Assembly: GCA_026413225.1 (NCBI GenBank)
Contig: CM048552.1
Span: 212,859,553-212,923,552 of the forward strand
Direction: 5' to 3'
Source: Otis tarda
Lineage: Eukaryota > Chordata > Aves > Otidiformes > Otididae
DNA length: 64,000 nt
Part shown: piece after piece, positions 1-13,400 of the stretch
How the letters are laid out: each line of letters begins with the position of its first letter
Numbering within the stretch: the first letter of the stretch is position 1
Translations under genes and position numbers: made by a program
The notes under the pieces: generated by a model
Told to the model about the DNA's origin: nothing
The model's database searches: none
What the model saw: the letters and a program-made list of their open reading frames with translations, nothing else

Positions 1-1967
1 CTTAGGACCTCACAAGCTATGGGCAGTGACAACGCATAGTGACAACAGCTGTGCAAAAGGAGGAAACAGCATGATGGATGCACACACAGATCAAGACAAT
101 TCATGTAGAGGATCTTCAGGAGGAAATCCTGAATGCAAAGAGCAAGAAGGTTGCACCACAGTGGAGCTACAGCGCTTGAGGAAGAACAAAGACTCGAGGA
201 GGAAAGTGAGAGAAGCTGGCACAAGCAGTCAGAGGATCCCATCAAACAGCAAAACTGATTTCAAAGTAGCCTAAAAACTTCCAGCCATGCTCAGAGCTTG
301 GGACCCTCTGTCTTACCGCTAAAATGGTTGTGGGCTTCAGGGCCTGGTTGACGTTGCGGAGTAGTGTCCATTTGCCCTGGTCTCTCTCCTGATCTTCCAC
401 AACCTCAGGGCATGGCTGCACAAAAACAACTTTCTTCCTCTTCAACATCTCCAAATTCTTGCCGTGGTATTTGTCCCTTTCTCTGCTTTCTACATGTATT
501 CCACCATGAATGCCAGAGAGCTGTGGCTGGTTTGCTTTAGACCTCGAGCATGACCATGCCTGCTCCTTGCAGGACACACTCTGACCTGATTCACAATATG
601 GCTCTTGGTAAAGATCTTCTCCTACCAGAAAAATTTCCACACACCAGCCATGGTCCTCCACCGGCCCGCTAGCAAGCTCATTCCATACGACCAGCACTGC
701 ACGAATCTCAAAGCAAACTGACCAACTTTGCTTCTTTTCACTTAAATTCTTCCAGTCTCTCCAGTAAGGGGTGATGGTTGGTTGGAGACCTGAAGGACAC
801 TGCGATAACCCGTTCTGGAAAAACAACTGCAGGATTAACAGGAAACCTCTTCATTTCCCTGTGGCTTCTCTCCGTTACCTTCCTTTCTTAGTGAGGTAAC
901 TGTCTGCCAGCTTGAGGACTTTCGGCACAGAACACACTGGGGTGCTTATTAATCCACAAATGCAGTCAGTCCCCATGCAACACATGGCATTTAATTAACC
1001 TAATACCTTTACATACCAAATTAACCAACGCCCAGAGGGAACTCAAAACCAGAGGCCATCTGCATTTTCTTTAAACTGATCACCTTGAGTAGATCCATAG
1101 CAACTGAATTTTAAATAATTGAGTGGAAGGTGTTCAGAGCAGCACAGCGTCTGTGCCTATAGGTGAGAGGAGAGCCTGGGCTGCGGATGGAATTGTGCTG
1201 AACAAGAGGACCATGGAGATAACGAGGTCGCACTGGCCCTACACCTGACTGCTCTACAGACCCACTTCTGCAATTTCTCCTTCTATATAGGGAGGACTTT
1301 TCTACTAAGGACTAATAAAGACTGCTGGCCCAACCAGAAGAGTGCAAGGCATTTTACGGTCACCCCAGATTTGCTTTTTCTTGTCCTATCTTAAATACAC
1401 TTGAGATTTCTCATTTTCATCTAGGAAAGTAATTTCTACTTATTTAGAGAATTTAAGGCCACTCTACCTGGGCTCCAGCCTCTTCCATGTGAATTTTGAA
1501 CCTAACTCGGCATCATTCGTACAGACCAGAGCAATGCATGACTAAAGAGTGGTGCAGCTGCTGAGCTTTCCATGCCATTCTCATTTATCATCATTTTAAT
1601 GCGAAACTCTACTGATGCCTTGATTCCATGGGGTTTTGAACCCATTTGTCTATGATGCAGAGGATGTATTCTTGGTGGAAAGTTATCTAGAGGAACAAAG
1701 GCTTTATAGGTCCCCTTGATGGGACACAGTCACCAAGGACAACTATGGATGATGAATACATCATACCAAGCTACTTCTGCTCATTGCCGACCAGCAGTGA
1801 CAACAGTGAGGCAATCCTTGCCCAAAGGGCAAATAACGGATTAGTGTATTTGCAGGCCTAAACCATATTACGAAGTCCTGAAACAGTAAGGTGTCTAATT
1901 CTTCTGGCTGTGCAGGTGATTTACGGAAGAGGTTGAGTCTCATGGATAAGAAGGCAAGTTAGAGATT
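1..1967. other. No gene recognised
   Basis: Unique-looking DNA without splice-flanked coding similarity. One 194-codon minus-strand frame (242-826) has no recognisable motif. Confidence 0.6.
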
Positions 1968-2075
1968 AATCACAGAATTATAGAATAGTTTGGGTTGGAA
2001 GGGACCCTTAAAGGCCATCCAGTCCAACTCCCCTGCAAAGAGCAGGGACATCTCCAACCAGATCAGGTTGCTCAT
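1968..2075 (-). mobile_element. CR1 LINE 3' tail
   Basis: Antisense CR1 end: ATAGTTTGGGTTGGAAGGGA followed by CCAGTCCAACTCCCCTGC and GGGACATCTCCAACCAGATC. Confidence 0.9.
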
Positions 2076-2559
2076 GAGATGGATGTTTACAGTCCACCAA
2101 AGGAGCAAGCTAAAACGTACAGGAGACGCAATACTAATGGAAGGAGAAAAAGACACAGATGAAACGTAGCAATCTCATGGGACATTCCTACCTCCAGCAC
2201 CACCTGAACACACAGTGCTGTAAATGACTGCATTTTTGCTCCCCTAGAAAATACAAGATCGATGTCCAATCACAGCTAATAATCAAGGAGAGGATGAACA
2301 TGGAAGGAAGGACTGAATAAATGTATATAAAGGGACCCATAGGACGGGCTCTTTGGATTTGAGCCGGGTCCTACAGATCCTCTTTGCTCATCAGCACATC
2401 TTTCCTCACTGCTGTGCTGCTGTAACTGGAGCGGTGTGGGAGCAGCAGATCTGAGAAAGAGCAGCCAGCGTATTTGTCTCACTTTGCACTGGAGCAGACA
2501 TTACGATCATTGCTCAGCTACACTCTGGACCGTATTTCCGAGGCTGTGCTGCTCCATGT

Positions 2560-2665
2560 GCTGCCAAAGAGTAAACTAAGGAGCAGAGGAGTGGAATGAT
2601 TTGCCCTAGGTTATCCTTGGAGTAAAACAGAGATGGAAGCCCAGAGGGCTGAATCCAGTCTCTGC
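2560..2665 (-). repeat. MIR-like ancient SINE remnant
   Basis: AGTAAACTAAGGAGCAGAGG followed by GAATGATTTGCCCTAGGTTA resembles the antisense MIR core (aaactgaggcacagagagg ... gacttgcccaaggtca). Confidence 0.55.
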
Positions 2666-3560
2666 AGTCCTATTACATGCGTGTGTTTATTTTTTCCCTG
2701 ACACTGGGGCTGCTGAAGGTCTGCATATTTTTTGTGTGGCTCCTCAGATAGCATGAGATTTTCTGGGGACTTGCTGGATGGAGTCACAGCACTTGGTGTT
2801 TGCAGGGCTGTCTGTCTGAACGGCCTGAGCATGCTGCCTCCTGGAAACGGAAATCCCATCCCTCCGAAGGGAAGACCCAGCTTGGAAACCAGCCTCCCTT
2901 CTGTATGCATCAAGGGGCAGAGCAAGGGCATTAAGCCTCCTATCAGCATGCATTGTCGGAGGGAACGTGCTATGCCTTATGTGGGAAACAAATAAACACA
3001 CTTAGGACAACAAGGGGAGGGACACGATCGAGGAAAACAAACCTTTAGCTGGCTGGCAGCCCGTCAGCAATGCCATCCGGGTTAGATTACAGCTCCCCGG
3101 GGTAACGTTAGACTCTTCACTGCGGAGATAGAAGTATGAGCCCGAAGAGCCATGCTGGAACCTGATCTGATGATTTACTGTGCCTCTGCAGCAGCAAGCA
3201 CAGCTGAGATCAAGGTCCTGCTGTGGCACACTTTGTGCACATGCATAGTTAGGGGCAAACGCTTCTCCTAAGGAACCGATGTGACCCAGGCAATAGGTTT
3301 ATGCTGCTGCTGGGGCCCGAGCTCCCATTAAGTGCTACCGTGGTGATGTGGATCTCACTGCTGGAGGAAAAAGGGAAACACCACCGACAGGAACCACCCT
3401 TACAGCAGATGAACCAGCTAATTTAATGAAAGCTTGGGTTTCTCTGCTACCACTGAAAGCTGAGTTTGTCAGTGAAACAGGTCAAGTGGGACTCACTAAC
3501 CCAGTGCATGTGTCCACCTCTGAGCAAGACATCCAGATCGTAGCTCCCTTACAGCTGAAA

Positions 3561-3643
3561 TTATTCTATTCTATTCTATTCTATTCTATTCTATTCTATT
3601 CTATTCTATTCTATTCTATTCTATTCTATTCTATTCTATTCTA
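3561..3643 (+). repeat. (ATTCT)n pentanucleotide microsatellite
   Basis: About 16 perfect ATTCT units without interruption. A 113-codon frame crosses it only because the unit contains no stop in that frame. Confidence 0.98.
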
Positions 3644-5337
3644 CATTCAAGGGCAAGAAAGAGGCACTTCTATGGTGATCTCTGCCTAAAGCAGGTATTT
3701 AAACTAGGTCAGATGATATTGACCTAAAGGGGTGTGTGAACAGGATGGTTTGGAGGTAGAAATCTACAGTACAGGTGTCCTGCCTCCAGCGTGGGGGACC
3801 CTAAATGCTGATTTTCAGTTAAATTGCTGAAGGACATGGAAAATCACTGGTTATCAGAGCCTGTCTGTTGACTAAGGCCAACAGTGATTACTCCCTGTGG
3901 CTCTAAACTTATTTTTCTAAAATAGGAAAGATTATACCCTGCAGAAGGGCTGTTGATGCACTGCATCAGCCAAATGTGATCTGTGGGCCATATCTCTGGC
4001 AATTCATGTAAAACAACCTTTTTACGCAGCCTTTTTTATTTTTTTTGGGAAACAGGCACAATCAAATACTCCAAACTTTGAAGGGCTAAATCCAAACTGA
4101 GTCCTTTACTTCCTTACTGCTCATTTTTGAAGCAGAAAATCCTTAGTGCACACAGACACAAGTGCAGACATAGGCATTCTCCCAGCTCTGAATTTCAATG
4201 TCATTTGGAGAGCAGACAGAAATCTAAAGGTATTGGTGCGTTGCAGCATATTATTCCAGTGCAGACTTCCAACTGCTACTGGAATACCTTGGGCAGTATA
4301 ATGTCTGTGCTTTACTGAAAACACGTATCATCAGCTCTAGATATCTCCTGTCTGATGCAATACAGCTCTCGATTACATGGGTGTACCCTGCTCAGTTTAA
4401 TGGAGATTCTCCTGGATTGACTGCTGTGCAACCCAGGGGAGAATCAGGCCCCTCACCTCTATTCCTTGCACTAGCCTTTAGCCGGAAGGTTGCCACTGGA
4501 ATCAAGAAAAGGTGGGAAAGGAAGAAAAATCTTTAATTTCTACTTAACAACAAACTGTAGGGCAAGAAACACACACGCTGGTAGTTAGTAACCCTAATAA
4601 TTTTGCAGTTTCATAAATAAATATTTCTTATGGCACATCAGGCACCAGCTGTCAGCCAAGGTAACGTGCTACGCACAAAGTCTTTCTGAGGCAAAGGCAG
4701 AGCCGCGAGAGGTATCGTTAAATAATTCAATAATCAATGCGCCGCTCGCTCATCCTGCAACTTTGATAGTGACAGGAAGGAAAAAACTACCCACAAACGT
4801 GGCGCCCATCTCAACATTTTCGTACTTAGTGCTGAGAAATAGTAAAAAATTCTGGGAGTAAAAATGATGGATTTAATCAGGTCTCAATCCAGCGTGGTGG
4901 AAAAAGCTCCTAGTGATGTCTGACCTCACCCCTGGCTTTTGGCAAGGAGCTTGTTGACTGTTTGGGACCTCTTGGCTCAGGAGTGGATTTTAAGAGTGCA
5001 GACAAACACGGAGATAGAAGATTTAATCTGTGACTCCTATGGCATTACCGTCGCAGGCAAAGCGGAGAATCCGGCAATCCGTTGACGTTACAAGCAGATT
5101 AAACTGGCCCCGGGCGTCACCCACCCAAAAGCTTGTGCCAGAGCACCACGTATCAGGTCTCACACAAAAAGCTGATGGCCACCGCTTGGGATGTGACTGA
5201 AAAATCTGCTAAGACGCAGAAGTGGAACAGGAAATGAAGACTGAGCCTTTTAGCCCCATGGCTGGGTCCTGTCCTAAATGCAAATGGAAGAAATCCAAAG
5301 GAAAACAACAGAGCAATCATAAGAAGTACAAATCTGG

Positions 5338-5388
5338 AAAACCGGAGAGGGGAAAAGTAAAACCAGAGAGGGGAAAAGTAAAACCAGG
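5338..5388 (+). repeat. 21-bp tandem repeat
   Basis: AAACCGGAGAGGGGAAAAGT is followed at a 21-bp period by AAACCAGAGAGGGGAAAAGT and the start of a third copy (AAAACCAG). Confidence 0.9.
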
Positions 5389-8300
5389 AGGCATCAGAGG
5401 CAGAGCGCTTTAGGACGGGAGCATGTAGTTTAGTATAGTTAGACAGACGTATTCCTTCAGGTCCTAGAAGCAGAGAGGTTGCACTGGTGCCACACTGGGA
5501 GCTCTCAGCTCGACTCTAAATCTGCCAACAACAGTCACCCCTGTCCCCCAGACAACCAAGGGTGTGGCAAAGAGCTCTCTTGTTTGCAACAGTAGGCACG
5601 ATGTAAATTGCTTGCCCTTAGCCATCCAGAAGCAAAGATTTTGGACGTTTTCCTTTAAATGCTCATTGTCATGTATGTCAGGCTTTAGGAAGATGGGAGT
5701 AAGGGAATGCCATCTCCTTCTCTGAGCACAATTTGGGAGGGATGCTGGTTCCAGGAGGTCCCTATGGCTGGACAATACAGCTAAACCGTGTGCTCCCATC
5801 CCGTTCTTTTAAATATGACCCCGCAGTGAATTGACTCAGGGAATTAACCCACGTGTTTTTGCAAAATGTTTTGCTGGTTTAGCCCCTGAACTGGCTCACC
5901 GGGCAATCAGCAAAGCCCCAGTGAAGGAGCAGGGAGATCAGCAGGAACGTGCAGCCGGCGGCATGGCCCGGGGAGCAGAGCTGCTGTCTGTGCAGGTATC
6001 AGCTGTGGCATCACCAAGCAGCACTGACGGAGGCTTTACCTCGCTCACGGATGGGCTTTATTCCCTGGGCGAAGGCAGAGAGCTGTTTGATTTAATTAAT
6101 GAAAGAAGAGTCTCAGCTGATGAACACGGGAGCTGCAGAACTATGCAACAGATGGAGGTAATCAGGTATTTCCACCCAACATTTTTCTGCCTCTGAGGCA
6201 TTCAGCCTTTTGAAGATCACAATGGTTCACAAAAAGGACACAGTTTGAATTCCAATGTACAGTACTGATGAAGGGGAAAAACAGAAAAAAAAAAAAAAAC
6301 AACAGGCAGAGAAATGTAAATTGGAAGGGATGTTTTTTATCCTGGCTCAGAAAGACTGTTCAAAGAAGCAAAAAACTAACGACATTAATTCAATTATTTT
6401 ACCTGATTTTATTCCTGGGTAAACAAAACATGTTTTTTCCACCATCTGTGATAAAAATCTCTTTTACTTTTCATATGCAACCTGTCAAATCCTCTTTCAG
6501 AATTTCAGAAGGTTGAGGCAGCCTCATCTTTCACGCTCTGAGAAGATCCTTTCTCCTTCATTTCTTTATTTCAGGCTCCTCCTTCCCTCCTCCCTGCCTT
6601 TTCACAACCTCACTGAAATCTAGTCTGCAATTAGTTCACATGTACTGAATAAATTTATTACTGTTGTAATCTGCACAGCTATTCCTGCATAAACAGAAAT
6701 GTAGACATAGTGAAAAGAAGTGCTTAATCCTAGTAAAAAAAAAAATGTATTATTTTCCCAAATAAGTGGAATCTATACTCGAGTAAATGCAGTTTTCCCA
6801 GCAGAAATGTGTGTGTGCTAAGGGTTTGCATTAGCCAGAGCGGCACAGATATGTCTAGACAAGCCCTACCACTTAAAAGAGCATGTCTCATCTTCAGAAA
6901 TACTGAATGAGAGGGGCGTAATGCTGCTTTTCCTTCAGCGCTGTGCCGGATCTGAGCAGCACTGCCCTTTTGACAGTGCCTTTGCTGATCCGCTGAGGGT
7001 TGTCTTGATTTCTCAGGAGAGCGAGGGGGGTCTGGAGGAAGGTTAGCGTGCAGCTCAGTCTTGAGGGAGTTTGTGGTACGACTGCTTAAGGGAGAAGCGG
7101 AGTACTCCAGGGATGCGTTTTAAAAGCCAGTTCCTGTGAGGAATGGATGGCAGGATAAAGCATAAAGGAAAACAAACAAAAAAAAATCATGCTGGCTATG
7201 TTTGTGATGTAATCCAAAACATCTTTATACTGTTGGGGTTTTTTTGTTCCTTAGCTGCCAGGTGGAAGGATGCAGAGGTGCTGCAATACAAGTAGTGTCC
7301 TTCCAACAGGAGAGAAGACACACCCAGATGTCAAGAAAATCTTGAAGACATGAAGAATCTGGACTCTTTGTCACCAGAAAACAGACAACAAAAAGAATCC
7401 TACTAGCATTTACTAAAACCCAGCAAAATCATCAATATTTCACTGCTTGCTTTATGGGTTTGGAGATGCCAGGGTTGGCTCCGTGTAAGATCACTCTTGA
7501 AATGGAAACCCAGGGCAGGTGGTAACTGCAGCCACTTGCCTGGATTCTTCAAGCCCCTTTATCTACCATTTTTGAAAACTTCCCAAATTCCTGGTGGTGG
7601 GTCCCTCCGAGGGAGGAGGTGGACCAGCCACAGATCTGCGCCGTGGCCTCCTGGCAGCACAATACCAGCCCCATCTGCTGTAACTCTCTGGAATTACCAA
7701 GTACATCAGGAGGTTTGTTTCTGATGATTTCTCCATGGGTTTTAATTGAACTTTCATGCTAGTAGTACCCTATGCAGAATGAGGAATGACAGAGTGCGCA
7801 TTTTAATCCCAAATTTCACACCATCACAGCTGGACTGTGGCAGATGTGATCTTCCAGAAGGCTCTGGAAGAAGGTAGGGACCTCAGAGGACAAACAGGTT
7901 AATTAAGGATCTGAAGGAAGCAGTCAGCAAGTCCGGCTAGACAAACCTTAACCTAGATGTTGCAAGCAGAGAAAGAGTGGAGTTTTTAGGTTGGCACAAG
8001 ATGATGGAGACAATCGTCACTATTCAACTCACAGTTGTAGCTGGCAGACTTAAGATTGTTGCCTTGTTGGACCAAGACGTGCAGATGTGCACTGTGGATG
8101 CCTTCAAACTGTGAGTTTGGGAAAGTTTTAGCGCTAATGGTTTATAGTTTGTCGGGCACATATTGAAGAGACTTGGCTTTCAGAGAGCAATCAGAAGCCA
8201 GATCCTGAACACCAGTCCTTGAAGAACACACAAACACAGAAACCTGCTTCAAAATCCAAATCTCCAAGTCCCACCAAATAATCACCAGCCATTGAAAACA

Positions 8301-10205
8301 GAGCAATAGCTTCAGCTTGAAAAAGGAAGTAGGACTTCTTACATAAAATTATCAAGGAATGGTAGCTGGTAAGATTGCCAGTGGGATTAGACTTTCATAT
8401 GGACGTCCTGAACTCTAGTAGCTAGATGAATAAAACCATAAAAGAAATAAACTTTGCATGCTTTTGAGACAGCAACTAATTCCTGTATTCCTGGGACTTC
8501 TTATTTTCCTCATGGGTATTTTATTACATGGACAGTCCATTCAGCATACACTGCACAGGGGGATGTGGCCTCCAAAGGGCTTTTGTCTCACATTTTATCC
8601 ACTTTACATTGAAAAGGGTTGCATTACAAATGGGTTTTGTCAAATGTTACTCCTGGAACCAAATTTTGGTTTTGTTGTGGGTTTGCAATGTGTCTAGCAT
8701 GACAGAGATCCTGGTTCAGCAACACGAAACGGGTTGGTGCTCATGTGAAAATCTCAATCATGTAAAGGGAAATTAATTCATGTGAAGAATGCTCATTAAT
8801 TTTATACTTGTTTTGAGAAACTTAATAATTGCCAAATAGCCTTAATTTTGGACTGCAAGAATATTATCACATAGATATATTAATTACACCTACGTTTCTG
8901 TAAGGAATAGACTGACGGAGTATCAGCATGGAAATATGGCTCATGCTTCCATTGTATTTTGCTGGATGCAAATGCTGTTTAACTTCAAGCATCTGCTTAA
9001 CGGGAGAGGGCTGCCTGTCTGTCTCGCACCGAATCTAGCAATTTTATGGGGTTAAGGGGCAGTAAAATGCCTTTACAAAGTGATTTGCAGATCATGAAAA
9101 TGCAGTGTGTGACCTTAAGAGTCATTTGCCAGCAGTGGTGCTGGCAATAAAATGCCTGGCTGGGTGGTAGATGCACATAAATTGCTCACATCACATCCAC
9201 ACTGGCTGCCCGAAAGGCTTCCGAGTTGTGGTGTGCAAATCACTGGCAAGGTTCTGTCCCAGATAGGCGTTTTTCCCAATCTTAAAAACAAGCAGCATTT
9301 GGCTCTTTTCTCTTCAGCAAGCAAAATAAGCCAACTTCTTCTTCTCCTGAGTGACTCTGGGGAAAGGATGGAGGGCATCTTCTTCTTGGTAAGAGAGTTG
9401 GGAAGGAGCAATACCATCAGGAGGTAAGTGGAATTGCCTCAGGCTGGACATGAAAATGGGTGTGCAAGGCTAAGACACACCTAAGGACCATCTAGGGTAG
9501 CATCCTATCTTCACCATTGGCCCATGTGGATGCCTAGGGCAGAGCAGACAAGCCTGTAGAGACACTTCTTTAAAATACTCTTCCAGTCCAAAAATAAGGG
9601 GATGTCAACCAAAGTCTGTAGGGACTAGTTTCAGAAAAAAACAATGGAGGTGGATAGGACACCTGGAGAAATAAAGAAGATGGAGAAGTGCTTGGAAAGG
9701 AGATGCATTAGGGACTACTAATTAGGCTTGGAAGTCACTGAGCTGAAAATTCATAGGTGGAGCGATTCTATGAGGACAGAAAATTAGCTGAAGGATAGGA
9801 AAATACTGTGAGGAAATTTCACTGTACGCTTACTCATCCCTTGATGTTCACCAACAGTCAGTTTAGACACCGAATACCGATGGACACCGATGGGACAGGC
9901 CTGGGTCTAAACGAATATAGTAATTTTATATATGTTCCCAACTTAAGCACACTGTAACTCTGTTCAGAACGTTATAATAATTTCTGTTCAGGAACAGAAG
10001 TCCTCAAAATTTATAGGTGGTGAAGTTTTCTCCTTTTATAAAGGAAAGAGAGGAGGACTGATCCAATGTATCAACTTCTCATGTTTGCAAAACTCAGGTC
10101 CACATAGATGTGGTCACCAGGGAAAAGGCAATTCCCTTCCATTGCAACAGTCCAATGCACAACCCCTGCATGAGCCTGTCAGTGCTGGTGACCACTAAAG
10201 CAATA

Positions 10206-10404
10206 TAGAATCACAGAAGGGTTTGGATTGGAAGGGACCTTCAAAGCCCATCCAGTCCAACCCCCCTGCAAGGAGCAGGGACATCTCCAACCACATCAGG
10301 TTGCTCAGAGCTCCGTCCAACCTGGCCTGGAATGTTTCCAGGGATGGGGCATCCAGCACCTTTCTGGGAAGTGTTCCAGTGTTCCACCACCCTCAGCATA
10401 AAAA
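10206..10404 (-). mobile_element. CR1 LINE 3' end fragment
   Basis: Antisense copy from TAGAATCACAGAAGGGTTTG through CCTGGAATGTTTCCAGGGAT to CACCACCCTCAGC. Confidence 0.9.
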
Positions 10405-13400
10405 TATCTGTAAATATACCCAGGAGTGGCAAAATGGAAATGCAAAAACCTCAGCATACAAATTCCTAAGTCCCAGTTCACTCTTATTTATCTCATTTCC
10501 CTACTGTTGAAAGCCTCAGTAGAGGTGTCTGCAGTGCCAGATGGCTGACCAGTTTCGGGCTATTTCACTCACAATATTGAATTTTCTCTGCTCTTAAACA
10601 GATTTTTTTTTTTTAGAGCAGTCTACTCCTGTGTATTCTAGCAAACATCCAAATCCTCTTTCTGTTTTGGTTACATTTATAAAACAAACGAAAATAGATT
10701 TATTAAACAGCTAAAAATAGATTTACTCCTCCAAAATTCTCACTAGAAATATCCCTTAGAGAATGCCGAACCCTAAAATGCAACAGAAAAAACATATAAA
10801 CAAAGCTTTTTATGAAAACACCTGAATTTGTCTAAAGACTGACACGGAGAGTATTGTTTTGACATTCTCATTGGAATTCTGTCTTCAAAGGCAGCTTTTA
10901 ATTTAAACAGACTTATTTTATTTATTGACCAGGCAATGACATCTCAGCAGATATTCTCTGTACTCCCAGCTCAACTTTCTCCTCAGAAAAAAATGCATTT
11001 TTCAATTTGTGCTATTGAAAAGGTCTGCCACAGCTTTCCTTCCCCTGGGCCCCAGGAGCTGCGCACAGCTTCTTGAATCCGATTGCAGAAAGTCAGAGCT
11101 AAGGTGTTTGTTTGGTTTTTTTTTTAGGAAAGCAGCTGTCAAATCTACACCGTGCTAGTAAATGGTACTTTGGCTGGAAAAAAATGAATTAATTTTACAC
11201 CATAAGAGCCAAATTTTTTCACTAGTGTGCATTGGGGGTCATTCCACAGATGTGCCTGTGACCCCAAATCCATGAAATGTTGAGAGCTTCCTTTTTAATG
11301 CCTTGCTGTTGAATGTTTTCCCATTTTGCAAGAGGAATGTGATGAAGAGGAAGGTCTCCTCAATAAAGGAGAGCCTCTTGCCTGCTATACAGTTATTCGT
11401 ACAAGGAGCAGATGAAAAGCATGGTCCCACACTCCATTAATTATGCCATATCACAAACATTTCTTACAGGAGCCCTGATGGCTTAAATGTCTATCTTTTA
11501 TCCAAATCCCTCCAATTGCCACCCCCTATACCCCATCTGAGAACTGATCTGAGTAAAAATAACAGCAATAAGTAAAATAATAAATTATGTTCAAGGTTTT
11601 TAAAAGTACTTGCAATTCATATGATTTTGGTGAAATTATGGACAATGTGGTCCAGCCAACATCTGTATCGCACATCTAGGAGAGAGTGGAGGACAGATAG
11701 AGGGAGGTGGGTGTGTGGGGATGGGGATGCAATGGGATGGGAGCTCCTTTGCTCTGCTCTGTTTGAGCAGCTGAGATGAAGATGGGACCAAGGGAAATCA
11801 ACCCTTGTGTTGATCCCTAGCAGCAGGATAAGATGTGGAGTGGGATGGGAGTGGCTGGGAATGAAGGATTTCTGACCTCCCTCCCCAAACCTCACTGCTG
11901 CACAATGGCCATGTGACGTTCAAGATTCATCACGGACATTTCTTTACAGAAAGCATATACAAACAGCAAGACTTCTTCAGAGTCAGGTTATAGAATCATA
12001 GAGTTATTCTGGTTGGAAAGGACCCTTAAGATCATTGAGTCCAACCATTAACCTAGCACTGACAAGTCCACCGCTAAACCATGTCCCAAAGCGCCATGTC
12101 TACACATCTTTTAAATAACTCCAGGAACGGCGACTCAACCGCTTCCCTGGGCAGCCTGTTCCAGTGCTTGATAATCCTTTCAGTGAACAGTTTTTTCCTA
12201 ATATCCAGTCTAAACCTCTCCTAGTGCAACTTGAGGCCATGATGAGTTGCAGGTCTTAAGAGAAAGAAGCAGTCCGACAGGCTGAATTTTTCTGTCTTTG
12301 CTCCAGACATCAGGTCTCAGAAAGTTAAATGGCATCTTTAAGGGCTCTGACAGACACGTAGAACTTATCATTGAGCAAGACAAGATGATATGCGAGCTGC
12401 TCTGCAAGAGCTGTCCGTGGGGATGTAGATTTTCCCTGGGGAACCCTAAGGTCCCAGGATTAATTCAAGGTAAATTTTGTTATGGATTCCTTTGAAGTTT
12501 CCTGTACCGTCAGATAAATGTCCCATTGGGCCAGTATTTTGCCACTGCCTCTTAAAAAGCAAAACTAAACCCTCTCACACATATAACAACTCTCACTCCA
12601 ACCTCACTCACTCTCTGTCACTCACCCCTCACTCTCTGTCTTGAGATCAAATAGATTAAGGTTTCAGTGCATACACTTTGGGGAAGATGGATCCTGAGGG
12701 CTTGTCTAAGGTGTCAAAAACCAGGAACGAGTGTGTTTCAGACAGACTCTCTAAGAGGCAGGGTATCTCCACACTAGGGCTGAGATTGCTCGCTCTGTCT
12801 TTATTTGACTCCATACAATTTATATTCCGCAGCCATAGCACTGCAAGAACATCTCCCTAGCTTGCAGCTTCATTTTCTGCACACAGCTACCCCAGCACTT
12901 TAATTGTCCCATAAATTTGATGGAGAGGATTCAATGCAGGGAGTTGTTAAAATGCCAAATGTCTTGAGCACTGCAACTAATGAACGGCTCCAACGATTCA
13001 CGTTTCAATCTATATGCAAATGTGCCCTTTGGTTGGCTTCTGCTGGACTTTTCATCGCTGCGTTACTGCTATCCAGGGAAGCTTCAGACTCATAGATCAG
13101 ACAGATATAAGGCATAAATGGGAGTCTTAAATTATTCAGTGTTTATGAGAAAGAGAACCCAAACAGTGGACTTACACTTTGCTTTTTATAACACCGTGAT
13201 TACAGACCAGCCCCGAGAAGACCTACAGTAACGTTGGTTTTCTACCCCACCCCTTCCTCCTTGCTAACGAAATATATAGCGCAATGAATCACTTAGCAAA
13301 GCTGAATGCGTATTATCAAATAATACTAAAATACAGTATGTCAGCTCCAGGTAAAACCGGTGCCCACGGAGCCCAGCTGGGAGATGTCTGTCAATGGACG

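Larger units (their letters stand above)
2076..10205. other. Non-coding stretch
   Basis: Holds a MIR-like remnant, the ATTCT array and the 21-bp repeat. Otherwise AT-rich unique DNA; the longest frame (121 codons, 5831-6196 plus) shows no family motif. Confidence 0.6.

Noticed and set aside
3348-3689. 113-codon frame with an (ILFYS)n repeat.
   Set aside because: Produced by the ATTCT microsatellite; nothing gene-like on either side.
10093-10118. Minus strand reads GDHIYVDLS, resembling the start of MYO7A coding exon 3 (GDHVWMDLR).
   Set aside because: No acceptor AG precedes it, the similarity stops after nine residues and a stop codon follows shortly.
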